Positions 1-6,490 of a stretch of 35,410 bases of DNA are shown here, in pieces. The notes below the pieces were generated by a model. It saw only the letters and a list, made by a program, of their open reading frames with translations, did not search any database and was not told the origin of the DNA. This DNA is from Actinomycetota bacterium (GTDB lineage: Bacteria; Actinomycetota; Thermoleophilia; Gaiellales; Gaiellaceae): the NCBI GenBank assembly GCA_947445525.1, contig CANFDS010000012.1:1-35410 (forward strand), given 5' to 3'. The stretch's first letter is position 1. Each line of letters opens with the position of its first letter. A program made the position numbers and the translations under genes.

Positions 1-22
1 GACGGGTGACAGGCTGACGGGT

Positions 23-120
23 CTCAGCCTGAATCCGGCGCTTGGCGCGATCGCGCGGCGCCCGGCCGGGCCGTCAGGACGGGATGCACCGCCCGCGCCA
101 AGCGCCGGATTCAGGCTCAG
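23..120. repeat. long inverted repeat, 27-bp arms
   Basis: Positions 23-49 and 94-120 are reverse complements over 27 bp with one mismatch (position 25), separated by 44 nt that is itself very GC-rich. A competing shorter hairpin is formed by 11-17 and 24-30 (AGGCTGA / TCAGCCT). No T-run follows either arm. If the protease gene downstream is leaderless, as its -10 suggests, the repeat lies upstream of its transcript. It would then be a terminator of an upstream gene, an operator, or an extruding cruciform. Confidence 0.85.
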
Positions 121-141
121 GTGCGGTTCAGGAAGCGGCGG

Positions 142-147
142 TACCTT
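142..147 (+). promoter_or_regulatory. putative -10 (TACCTT) of the HtrA-like gene
   Basis: TACCTT ends 6 nt before the ATG at 154, the spacing seen at many other starts in this window. No Shine-Dalgarno lies close to that ATG. This supports a leaderless transcript starting at or next to the ATG. Confidence 0.5.
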
Positions 148-153
148 CCAGAG

Positions 154-999
154 ATGAGCGAGGCACGGCCGAGAGTCGAATCGCTGGCGCTGGTCGCGCT
201 GGCGCTGGTCGCGCTGGCGCTGGTCGCGCTGGCGCTGGCTGCGTGCGCCGCCGCGTTGGCGCCGGCCTCCTCCCTCGCGGCCGAGCTGGCGCGTCCGCGC
301 GTCGACCCGGAGGCGATCTACGCGCGCTCGGGCCCCGGCGTCGTGACGATCACGGTCGTGAGCGTCATCAACTCGTACTTCGGCCCGCGCCAGGTGGAGG
401 GCGAAGGCTCGGGCTTCATCCTCGACCGGCAGGGCAACATCGTCACGAACCAGCATGTGGTGGACGGCGCCGAGACGATCACCGTGCTCCTGAGCGACGG
501 CACGAAGGTCGCCGCGACCCTCGTCGGAGCGGACGCCTCGACCGATGTGGCGGTCATCCGGATCTCGACCGCGGGCCTGACCTTGCGGCCGCTCGTCCTC
601 GGCAACTCCACTACCGTCCGCCCCGGCCAGAGCGTCGTCGCGATCGGCACGCCTTTCGGCCTCAGCGGGACGATCACCGAGGGCATCATCAGCGGTCTCG
701 GGCGCACCATCAGCGCACCCGACCGCACGCCGATCACCGGGGCGCTCCAGACCGATGCGGCGATCAACGAGGGTAACTCGGGCGGGCCGCTGATCGACGC
801 CGCCGGCAAGGTAATCGGGCTGAACGCACAGATCAACAGCAAGTCGGGCGGCAGCGAGGGCGTCGGCTTCGCGATCCCGATCAACACGGTGAAGAAGGTG
901 GTCGCCCGGCTGCTCGCCGCGGCAAGGGGACGGTCGACGGGCCGGGAGCCCGCCTCGGCCCGCGCCAGCGCCGGGCCCCCTCCGGCAGCAGCTGCCTAG
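154..999 (+). CDS. secreted/membrane-anchored HtrA (DegP)-like serine protease without PDZ domain
   Basis: This is a trypsin-like serine endoprotease of the Deg/HtrA family, expected to act on misfolded or surface proteins outside the membrane. Counting from the ATG at 154 (281 aa), a hydrophobic segment at about residues 10-45 forms a signal peptide or anchor. The protease core follows, with triad His101 (TNQHVV), Asp131 (STDVAVI) and Ser209 (NEGNSGGPL). The core ends near residue 250. The remaining 30 residues are Arg/Ala/Pro-rich and hold no PDZ domain, so it is shorter than typical HtrA (350 aa or more). An in-frame GTG at 121 would add 11 residues, but the -10-like TACCTT at 142 favours the ATG. 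The gene converges on the amidase gene and their stop codons overlap in one CTAG. The fold assignment is firm; the substrate is unknown. Confidence 0.88.
   Translation: MSEARPRVESLALVALALVALALVALALAACAAALAPASSLAAELARPRVDPEAIYARSGPGVVTITVVSVINSYFGPRQVEGEGSGFILDRQGNIVTNQHVVDGAETITVLLSDGTKVAATLVGADASTDVAVIRISTAGLTLRPLVLGNSTTVRPGQSVVAIGTPFGLSGTITEGIISGLGRTISAPDRTPITGALQTDAAINEGNSGGPLIDAAGKVIGLNAQINSKSGGSEGVGFAIPINTVKKVVARLLAAARGRSTGREPASARASAGPPPAAAA
184..240 (+). repeat. 15-bp tandem repeat inside the signal peptide
   Basis: The unit CTGGCGCTGGTCGCG is repeated about 3.8 times with no change in the first three copies. It encodes repeated Leu-Ala-Leu-Val-Ala in the hydrophobic core of the HtrA-like signal peptide. 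The unit length is a multiple of three, so copy-number change would alter the core length without breaking the frame. Confidence 0.9.
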
Positions 1000-2447
1000 C
1001 CGGCGAGCGGCGGGCGGCGCCCGTGCCAGTGGGTCAGCCGCTGGAACGCGCCCGCCGCGTGCAGGGCGCCGGCCTCACCGAAGCGCCGGCCGACGAACGC
1101 GACGCTGACCGGCATGCCGTCGACGAAGCCGCAGGGGGCGCTCACGACCGGCCAGCCGACGAGGCTCCACGGCGCCGTATAACGCATCAGCCGCTGGCGG
1201 AAGAGGTTCTCGGCAGCGGCACCCGGCGGCGGCGCCACGCCCGGCCCGAAGTCGAACTCCACCGCGCCGCCCGGAGCGACCCGCGGCGCGATCGCAGGCA
1301 GCGTCGGCTGGATCAGGCAGTCGAGGCTGCCGGCGGCGGCACGGAACCCGTCGGCGATGAGCGTGCGCACCCGCAGCGCGGTGGCGTACGCGGTGGCGGG
1401 GACGAACAGGCCGGCGAGCAGCCGTCCGCGCACGTCGGCGCCGAGCTCGTCGTAGTGGGCGCGCAGCAGGTCGCGGTGGATCGCGCTGGCCTCCCCGAAC
1501 TGCAGCGTCTGCTGGACGAGCCCGGCCCGGTCGACGAGCGGCATCGTCACCGAGACGATGGTGGCGCCGGCCTCGCGCAGCACGGCGACGGCGTCGCGGA
1601 CGGCGGCGGCGATGCGGGGGTCGAGGTCGCCTTCGAAGAGGCTGTCGACGACGCCGATGCGTAGCTGCCGCGGGTCGCCGCCACGAGCCGCCTCGTAGTA
1701 GCCGCCCGCGTCGACTGCCAGCGTCGACGGGTCGGCGGGGTCGTGCCCGGCGATGACGTCGAGCAGGAGCGCGCAGTCCTCGGCCGAGCGGGCGATTGGC
1801 CCGACCGTGTCGACCGACCAGGAGAGCGGCAGCATGCCGCGGGTCGAGACGAGCCCGGTGGAGGGCCGGATCCCGGTGACGCCGCAGAACGCGGTGGGGA
1901 TGCGGATCGAGCCGGCGGTGTCGGTGCCGAGCGTCCCTGTGACGATGCCGGCGGCGACGGCCGCGGCGCTGCCGCCGCTCGAGCCGCCGGTGGCGCGCCC
2001 CGTGTCCCACGGGTTGCACGCGCGCCCGAAGGCGGCGCTGGTGGTGAGCGGGCCATACGCGAGCTCATGCGTGTTGAGCTTGCCGAGGACAATTGCGCCG
2101 GCGGCGCGCAGGCGGGCGACCGCGGTGGCGTCGCAGCGGGCGATGTTCGTCCGCAGCGCGGCCGAGGCCCCGGTGGTCGGCACGCCCCCGACGTCGAGGA
2201 CGTCCTTGACGGCGACCGGGACGCCCCACAGCGGGCCACGGGAAGAGGCGGCGGCGCCCGGCCCCGAGCCGGCGCCCGACCCCGCCTCCAGAGCCGCGGC
2301 CTCCGCCAGCGCCTCCTCGCCCCGCACCGAGATGAACGCGTTGAGCTGCGGGTCGAGCGCAGCGATCCGCTCGAGCGCGGCCGCCACCTCGGCAACGGGC
2401 GAGCGCTCGCCGCTGCGCAACTCGGCAGCCAGCGACGCGATGCTCAT
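996..2447 (-). CDS. amidase-signature family hydrolase (AtzE/GatA-like)
   Basis: A 483-aa amidase-signature enzyme that hydrolyses an amide C-N bond through a Ser-cisSer-Lys triad. All three residues are visible: Lys81 (AVKDV), cis-Ser156 in GGSSGGSAAAVAAG, and nucleophile Ser180 in DTAGSIRIP. The 24-residue spacing between the two serines is the family norm. The ATG lies in a 4-bp ATGA overlap with the stop of a 68-aa gene upstream that resembles the small AtzG-type subunit. This suggests a two-subunit enzyme like AtzE-AtzG rather than tRNA-amidotransferase GatA, because no gatB or gatC is nearby. The substrate cannot be told from sequence. The gene ends in the same CTAG as the convergent protease gene. 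Confidence 0.88.
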   Translation of the reverse strand: MSIASLAAELRSGERSPVAEVAAALERIAALDPQLNAFISVRGEEALAEAAALEAGSGAGSGPGAAASSRGPLWGVPVAVKDVLDVGGVPTTGASAALRTNIARCDATAVARLRAAGAIVLGKLNTHELAYGPLTTSAAFGRACNPWDTGRATGGSSGGSAAAVAAGIVTGTLGTDTAGSIRIPTAFCGVTGIRPSTGLVSTRGMLPLSWSVDTVGPIARSAEDCALLLDVIAGHDPADPSTLAVDAGGYYEAARGGDPRQLRIGVVDSLFEGDLDPRIAAAVRDAVAVLREAGATIVSVTMPLVDRAGLVQQTLQFGEASAIHRDLLRAHYDELGADVRGRLLAGLFVPATAYATALRVRTLIADGFRAAAGSLDCLIQPTLPAIAPRVAPGGAVEFDFGPGVAPPPGAAAENLFRQRLMRYTAPWSLVGWPVVSAPCGFVDGMPVSVAFVGRRFGEAGALHAAGAFQRLTHWHGRRPPLAG

Positions 2448-2650
2448 GCGAGGCCGAGCGGCGCCGGGCCCGCCCCCGCCCCACCCGCCGGCAGCAGGGC
2501 GGCGAGCCCCTCGACGGCCGGCAGGAACACCGCCAGGAAGTCGCGCACGCCCTCCAGCTCGGCGACGGCCGGGTGCAGGCCCTCGCGGGCGGCGGCGGCA
2601 CGGATCTCGTCGACGGTCGGCGTCGCGGCGACGGATGGCACGTCGGACAC
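2444..2650 (-). CDS. small AtzG-like (DUF4089-type) amidase partner
   Basis: A 68-aa protein with a GTG start. Its middle (residues about 27-55) looks like one or two amphipathic helices rich in Leu, Ala and Val, and the tail is Gly/Ala/Pro-rich. It overlaps the amidase start by ATGA and starts 15 nt after the queF stop, so the three are probably co-transcribed and this gene is translationally coupled to the amidase. Size, helix content and position match AtzG-type small subunits that pair with AtzE-type amidases. The resemblance is weak in sequence, so this assignment rests largely on context. A GatC-like role is the main alternative. Confidence 0.55.
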   Translation of the reverse strand: MSDVPSVAATPTVDEIRAAAAREGLHPAVAELEGVRDFLAVFLPAVEGLAALLPAGGAGAGPAPLGLA

Positions 2651-2665
2651 GGCTGCGCCCGCCCC

Positions 2666-3049
2666 CTACACCGAGGCGACGATCGTGATGCCGCCGTGCG
2701 GCTTCTGGCGGAGCGTCGCCCGCACGCGGTCGCCCGGCAGCGCCAGAGCGGCGGCCGCGTCGTCGCGGATCTGCACCGCGAGCGCCTCGCAGAACGCGCC
2801 CTGCGAGCGAAAGGCGGGGAGGTAGAGCTTGAGCGATTTCGACTCGATGCAGAGGGCGCCGGGCTCGTAGTCGATCGTCACGACGTACATGTCCGGCTGG
2901 CCGGTAATCGGGCAGACGGCCGTGAGCTCGTCGCTCGTCATCTCCACCCGGGCCACCCCGGGGTTGGGGAACGTCTCGATGCCGGCGAAGTGGCCCGAGC
3001 CGGCATGGCCGAGGGCGACAAAGACGGGCTGCGCGGGCTGCTCGGTCAC
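2666..3049 (-). CDS. queF: NADPH-dependent 7-cyano-7-deazaguanine (preQ0) reductase QueF
   Basis: A 127-aa unimodular QueF of the T-fold superfamily. It reduces the preQ0 nitrile to preQ1 in queuosine tRNA-modification synthesis, in the cytoplasm. The QueF motif ESKSLKLYL is present at residues 69-77. The active-site nucleophile Cys46 sits in CPITGQPD, with the proton-relay Asp53 seven residues on, as in the Bacillus enzyme. Where the Bacillus protein has Phe-His-Glu this protein has FCE (residues 86-88), so the Glu is kept but the His is a Cys. The protein is also shorter at the C-terminus than the Bacillus one. The start is GTG, preceded by TAGAGT 7 nt upstream and no Shine-Dalgarno. No other queuosine genes are in the window. 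Confidence 0.9.
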   Translation of the reverse strand: MTEQPAQPVFVALGHAGSGHFAGIETFPNPGVARVEMTSDELTAVCPITGQPDMYVVTIDYEPGALCIESKSLKLYLPAFRSQGAFCEALAVQIRDDAAAALALPGDRVRATLRQKPHGGITIVASV

Positions 3050-3055
3050 GACGAC

Positions 3056-3062
3056 TACTCTA
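3056..3062. promoter_or_regulatory. shared symmetric -10 element (TACTCTA) for two divergent leaderless genes
   Basis: Read on the plus strand the element gives TACTCT (3056-3061), ending 7 nt before the GTG at 3069. Read on the minus strand it gives TAGAGT (3062-3057), ending 7 nt before the queF GTG at 3049. The two starts lie 10 nt either side of the centre at 3059. This is a candidate bidirectional promoter. No experimental start sites are available. Confidence 0.55.
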
Positions 3063-3068
3063 CGGCCC

Positions 3069-3461
3069 GTGACTGGACGCGTCTACCTGGCGGGACTGCC
3101 GCTCGCCGATGGCTACCGGCGCGCAGCCGGGCGCCTGCTGAGTGCGGCCGGCTGGGATGTGGTCGACCCGATGCGCCGTGACTTCCGCGGCCGCACCGAA
3201 GGCAACGAGGCCGAGATCGTCGAGGGCGACCTCGCCGACATCGACTCCTGCGCTGTCGTGCTCGCCGACTTCACCGCCCCGGACGAGGGAACGGCGATGG
3301 AGGCCTGGTACGCCCGCTCCGCAGGCATCCCGGTGGTCGCGTACAGCGGGGGAGCCTGGGCTCACCCGTGGACGGTGTACGTGAGCGCCTCCGTCCACGC
3401 CCGCCTCGCGGACGCGGTCGCCGCGGTGGCAGCGTTGCCGGCACGGCCGACGTCCGGCTAG
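3069..3461 (+). CDS. nucleoside 2-deoxyribosyltransferase-like protein
   Basis: A 130-aa protein with the fold signature of the nucleoside 2-deoxyribosyltransferase/DNPH1 (Rcl) family, which cleaves or exchanges the N-glycosidic bond of deoxynucleos(t)ides. It begins RVYLAGLPLADGY, matching the family's N-terminal strand and loop. It then has the VVLADFTAPDEGTAMEAWYA segment, where Asp67 and Glu78 fit the conserved Asp and the nucleophilic Glu. The GTG start is chosen because the N-terminal strand begins there and the divergent -10 element lies 7 nt upstream. Its partner across that element is queF, so shared regulation is plausible. Whether it acts on nucleosides or monophosphates cannot be told. 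Confidence 0.75.
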   Translation: MTGRVYLAGLPLADGYRRAAGRLLSAAGWDVVDPMRRDFRGRTEGNEAEIVEGDLADIDSCAVVLADFTAPDEGTAMEAWYARSAGIPVVAYSGGAWAHPWTVYVSASVHARLADAVAAVAALPARPTSG

Positions 3462-3467
3462 CGCCGC

Positions 3468-3899
3468 TCAGCGCAGCGTGACGACAGGCCCGTTCCGGGT
3501 GAACAGCCCCTCGAGGTCGAGCTTGTTGACCTTGGGGGCGGGATAGAGCCCGCCGTTCTGCAGGACGAGCACCTCGCCGTGGGCATCGAGCCCGCGCGCC
3601 CGCACGCGCAGCACCCACAGCCCTTCATCCGAGAAGTGGTACGTGCCGCGCAACAGGTGAGCCGAGACACGCTCGAGGCGCGTCCTGATGCGCACGTTCG
3701 TCGGTGAGACGACGTCGAGCGAGAGCGACCTGGGCGCCTGGGCCGATCCCAGCGCCAGCTCGATCGTCGCGCGCTTGCCGACGATCGGGATGTCGGGGCT
3801 CACGCGGAGCAGGCCCGTCGCCGCTCCCGCCTGCGCCGCGAAGGCACCGGCCGCTGTGACGGCAGCCAGCAGCGTGAGGAGAGCGGAGCGGGCCAGCAT
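3468..3899 (-). CDS. secreted protein of unknown function, probably a single beta-sandwich domain
   Basis: A 143-aa protein with a clear signal peptide (residues 1-27, MLARS then a hydrophobic stretch and AGA-AT as a likely cleavage region). The mature part, with alternating hydrophobic residues and segments such as GKRATIELAL and EGLWVLRVRARG, looks like an all-beta Ig-like or copper-chaperone-like domain. I do not recognise the family. A TATCGT box ends 10 nt before the ATG. The gene converges with the deoxyribosyltransferase-like gene (6-nt gap) and diverges from the cyclase pseudogene. Confidence 0.65.
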   Translation of the reverse strand: MLARSALLTLLAAVTAAGAFAAQAGAATGLLRVSPDIPIVGKRATIELALGSAQAPRSLSLDVVSPTNVRIRTRLERVSAHLLRGTYHFSDEGLWVLRVRARGLDAHGEVLVLQNGGLYPAPKVNKLDLEGLFTRNGPVVTLR

Positions 3900-3909
3900 C
3901 GTCGGATCA

Positions 3910-3915
3910 ACGATA
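3910..3915 (-). promoter_or_regulatory. putative -10 (TATCGT) of the secreted unknown gene
   Basis: On the minus strand TATCGT ends 10 nt before the ATG at 3899. On the plus strand TACAGT at 3961-3966 ends 7 nt before the ATG of the cyclase pseudogene at 3974. The 74-nt divergent gap therefore holds both candidate -10 boxes. Confidence 0.4.
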
Positions 3916-3973
3916 CTCGCTCCTTTCGGCGCCGCCGCAGCCGGCGACGGGGAGCGCTGTTACAGTCGCCCTC

Positions 3974-4718
3974 ATGGCGCGGAGCGAGAGCTGGCTGGGC
4001 GAGCTGATCGACCTCTCGCGGCCGCTCACCCTGGACACCGTCGACGCCCTGCTCGGCGACATCGTGGCCGGACGGCCAGAACGCCTACTTCAAGGACTTC
4101 CGGATCGAGGTCGCCAGCGACCACGTCGCCGACACCGCCTACTCGTGCGTCGTCAGGCTGCCCGAGCACATCGGCACGCACGTCGATGCGCCCATCCACA
4201 CCGTCGCCGGCGGCGCGACGCTCGAGAGCGTCGACCTGCAGCGGCTGATCGGCGACGCCGTCGTCTTCGACCTCGACCGCGGTGGCGCCCACTACGGCTA
4301 CACCGCCGCCGACCTCGAGCAGGCGGACCCCGGACTCGAGCCCGGCGACATCGCCCTGCTCTAGTCCGGGTTCCAGGACGCCCGCCCCGACGAGCGGATG
4401 CGCCAGACCTTTCTCACCGCCGGCGCGGCCCAGTGGCTCGTCGACCGCGGCGCAGCCACCGTCGGCGTCGAGCCGTGTACGCCCGACCCGCTCTACGCCG
4501 GCGTGTACGAGCTGGGCTGGACAAAGCAGGACACGCCGAATCCGCCCGCCTGGCCCGCGCACAACATCCTGCTCGGTAACGGCGTCCTGATCATCGAGGG
4601 GCTCACGAACCTCGAGCGCATCCGCGGGCGGCGCGTCCGCTTCGCCGCGTTGCCCGCTCTGATCCCGGGCCTCAGCGGCTTCCCGGTGCGGGCCGTCGCC
4701 TGGCTCGACCCGGCGTAG
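3974..4718 (+). pseudogene. cyclase/kynurenine-formamidase-like family (broken: frameshift plus amber stop)
   Basis: The reading begins MARSESWLGELIDLSRPLT (frame of 3974). It continues one frame over from about 4075 with AYFKDFRIEVASDHVADTAY and then EHIGTHVDAPIH, the metal-binding HxGTHxDxPxH motif of the cyclase family. An in-frame TAG at 4362-4364 then interrupts it just where the family has a GDIVLLxTGWQ-like segment (here GDIALL-stop-SGFQDARPDERM). The same frame resumes and runs to the TAG at 4718, ending GFPVRAVAWLDPA. The whole would be about 247 aa, normal for the family. The ancestral function would be hydrolysis of an amide or lactone such as N-formylkynurenine. The active-site motif is intact, so the damage is recent or is sequencing error. 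Confidence 0.82.
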
Positions 4719-4734
4719 AGCAGTGGGCCGAGCG

Positions 4735-5073
4735 TCAGCCGCCGGCCAGCTTGACGCGGTAGCCCTTCGTCTCGAGCCGCGCCGCGACCTTCTCGCGATG
4801 GTCGCCCTGGAGCTCGATCGCGCCCTCCTTGACCGCGCCGCCGGAGCCGCAGAGCCGCTTGAGATCGCTCACGGTGTCCGCCAGCACGGCGGCAGGCAGC
4901 CCGCGTACGACCGTCACGATCTTGCCGCCGCGGCCGCCTTTCTCGCGGAACACGCGGACGACGCCGTCTGCCGGCAGCTGCGGGCCCGACGGGGGCGCTG
5001 CCGCGGGCCGCTTGCTCGGCGACCGGCGGCTGTCGCCATCGCTGGTGGAGTAGACGAGCCGGCTGTTCGACAC
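4735..5073 (-). CDS. yciH: SUI1/eIF1-family translation factor (YciH-like)
   Basis: A 112-aa protein starting at GTG 5073 with SRLVYSTSDGD, the usual opening of bacterial YciH proteins. A basic, Pro/Ala-rich linker follows, then the SUI1 domain (about residues 35-112). That domain holds VRVFREKGGRGGKIVTVVRGLP and LCGSGGAVKEGAIELQGDH, the GGxGK and CGxGGxxKxG motifs. The family is thought to aid start-site fidelity at the 30S P-site. A TACCAT box on the minus strand (5086-5081) ends 7 nt before this GTG. That supports it over an upstream start adding 20 Pro-rich residues. The gene converges on the cyclase pseudogene. Confidence 0.88.
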   Translation of the reverse strand: MSNSRLVYSTSDGDSRRSPSKRPAAAPPSGPQLPADGVVRVFREKGGRGGKIVTVVRGLPAAVLADTVSDLKRLCGSGGAVKEGAIELQGDHREKVAARLETKGYRVKLAGG

Positions 5074-5080
5074 GGCCTGG

Positions 5081-5086
5081 ATGGTA
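5081..5086 (-). promoter_or_regulatory. putative -10 (TACCAT) of yciH
   Basis: TACCAT on the minus strand ends 7 nt before the GTG start at 5073, with no Shine-Dalgarno between. It fits the leaderless layout seen elsewhere in the window. Confidence 0.45.
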
Positions 5087-5258
5087 GTCGGCGGTGGCGG
5101 GTGGACGGGCGACGGCGGGTGGCGCGACCCCACGGCGGCCGCGAGCAGCCCCGCGGCTGCGCCAACCGGCCGGATACGTCGTGCGGATCTTTACAAGACA
5201 CGTACGGTTCGATACGTTCGCTCGCAAGGAACCTGTGACCCGAGGGAGGCAGCGCACC

Positions 5259-5450
5259 ATGTCGATCGTCGCGGTTGCGCGCCTGATGGGCGAGCGGAAG
5301 ATCCGGCACGCGCCCGTCGTCGAGGACGACCGCCTGCTCGGGATCATCAGCACGCGCGACGTCATGGCAGCGCTCGTCGAGCGCGTCTGGCGCTCCCACG
5401 ACGAGCAGGCCCACGAGACCGCTCGCGCGCTGCTGCAGCGCTCGCGCTAG
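5259..5450 (+). CDS. half CBS-domain protein, probably a remnant
   Basis: A 63-aa product whose residues 6-40 (ARLMGERKIRHAPVVEDDRLLGIISTRDVM) are the C-terminal part of a CBS domain, an adenosyl-ligand sensing module. The family's first strand and a second CBS domain are missing. CBS domains normally work in pairs, so this looks like the tail of a larger gene. Against that, the ATG at 5259 has one of the few strong Shine-Dalgarno sequences here (GAGGGAGG at 5242-5249), so it may still be translated. It is followed by a relic cupin gene. Upstream from about 5100 the same frame gives no recognisable CBS sequence. Confidence 0.55.
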   Translation: MSIVAVARLMGERKIRHAPVVEDDRLLGIISTRDVMAALVERVWRSHDEQAHETARALLQRSR

Positions 5451-5459
5451 GCGACACTC

Positions 5460-5928
5460 CTGCCGCGTCCGGACATCGAGACGATCCGGGCGCAGGACGC
5501 CGAGGAGCGCCCGGCCGGCGGGGCGAGCTGGGCGGCTCGGCGCGCCCGGTCGAGCTCTTCTCGCTGCGCGGCGAGGTCCGCATCGGCGGTGACCGGCTCG
5601 GGCCCGGGTGCTACGTCTACTTGGAGAGCGGCCTCACCTCCGCCGCGCTCGTCGCCGCCGACGAGGCGCTGCTGCTGGCCATGGTCGAGGACGAGCGCGC
5701 GTCTGGCCCGACGGGCGCCTGGGAGGTGATCGACACCGAGCAGCTGAACTACTCGTGGTTGGGCTTCGACGGCCAGTCCCGCCCGGGCTCGCCATCAAGA
5801 AGCTCCGCGTCGACCCCGACAGCGGTGACTGGACGTGGCTGGCAGCAGGGGCGCCGAACCGCGTGACCCCGCTCGCGGAGACCCACTCCACCGTCGAGGA
5901 GGCCTGCTATCCAGCTCGTTGCTGCTAG
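5460..5928 (+). pseudogene. cupin-family protein relic (several frame changes, truncated)
   Basis: Three frames give successive pieces of one cupin-like protein. LPRPDIETIRAQDAEERPAGG from 5460 resembles the family N-terminus. PVELFSLRGEVRIGGDRLGPGCYVY (from about 5546) is a cupin strand pair followed by a glycine turn. LAIKKLRVDPDSGDWTWL to TPLAETHSTVEEA (about 5790-5910) resembles the start of a second cupin repeat. Frame changes lie near 5525-5545 and 5780-5790, sequence between the first two pieces is missing, and the C-terminal half is absent. It resembles ChrR/DUF4437-type two-cupin proteins, though that assignment is tentative. It abuts the pentapeptide gene tail to tail. Confidence 0.65.
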
Positions 5929-6392
5929 TTGGTGCAGCCTAAGCCGTTGATGAGGGTTCCGGTGGGGGGCGTGACTAAGGGGTTGATGAGGGTTCCGGTG
6001 GGCGTGACTTTGGAGCAGCCGGTCGCGAAGCTCAGGTCCGTGCTGGTCAGGTTCGCGTTGGTCAGGTTCGCGTTGGTCAGGTTCGCGAAGCTCATGTCCG
6101 TGCTGGTCAGGTTCGCGTTGGTCAGGTTCGCGCCGGTCAGGTTCGCGAAGCTCATGTCCGTGCTGGTCAGGGTCGCGAAGCTCAGGTCCGTGCTGGTCAG
6201 GTCCGCGCCGGACAGGTCCGCGTTGGTCAGGTTCGCGCCGGACAGGTTCGCGTTGGTCAGGGTCGCGAAGGGCAGGTCTGCGCCGGTCAGGTTCGCACCG
6301 GTCAGGTTCGCGTTGGTCAGGGTCGCGGCGCTCAGGGGCGTGATGACCGTGATGACGCCCGCCAAGTCGTTGGCCAGGGTCGCGTTGCCCAC
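5925..6392 (-). CDS. pentapeptide-repeat protein
   Basis: From a GTG at 6392 this encodes 155 aa, most of it tandem A(N/D)Lxx pentapeptides (TNANLTGANLTGADL and similar). These form a right-handed quadrilateral beta-helix. The C-terminus (about residues 120-155) breaks the pattern, has two Cys, and repeats TPTGTLIN. The repeat coding continues in the same frame upstream of the GTG to about 6507 (GADLSNADLSNANL, preceded by PACAPNC). The true protein is therefore probably longer. However, no ATG, GTG or TTG lies between this GTG and an in-frame TGA at 6552-6554. The annotated start is thus only the first canonical codon, and the 5' end may be damaged. No partner suggests a role such as gyrase protection; the two Cys and the CAPNC segment would fit a secreted protein. 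Confidence 0.75.
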   Translation of the reverse strand: MGNATLANDLAGVITVITPLSAATLTNANLTGANLTGADLPFATLTNANLSGANLTNADLSGADLTSTDLSFATLTSTDMSFANLTGANLTNANLTSTDMSFANLTNANLTNANLTSTDLSFATGCSKVTPTGTLINPLVTPPTGTLINGLGCTN

Positions 6393-6490
6393 GTACGCGT
6401 TGCTCAGGTTCGCGTTGGTCAGGTTCGCGTTGGTCAGGTTCGCGTTGGTCAGGTTCGCGTTGCTCAGGTCTGCGTTGCTCAGGTCTGCGC
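6012..6490. repeat. 15-bp coding repeat array with 60-bp higher-order units
   Basis: The plus strand is a near-perfect array of GTTGGTCAGGTTCGC-like 15-mers, one per pentapeptide. A marker segment CGAAGCTCA(G/T)GTCCGTGCTGG recurs at about 6025, 6085 and 6145, which is 60 bp apart, and again at about 6175. Sixty bp is 20 residues, one full coil of the pentapeptide helix. Two diverged copies of a roughly 28-bp GTTGATGAGGGTTCC repeat lie just outside, at 5946 and 5982. Confidence 0.88.
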
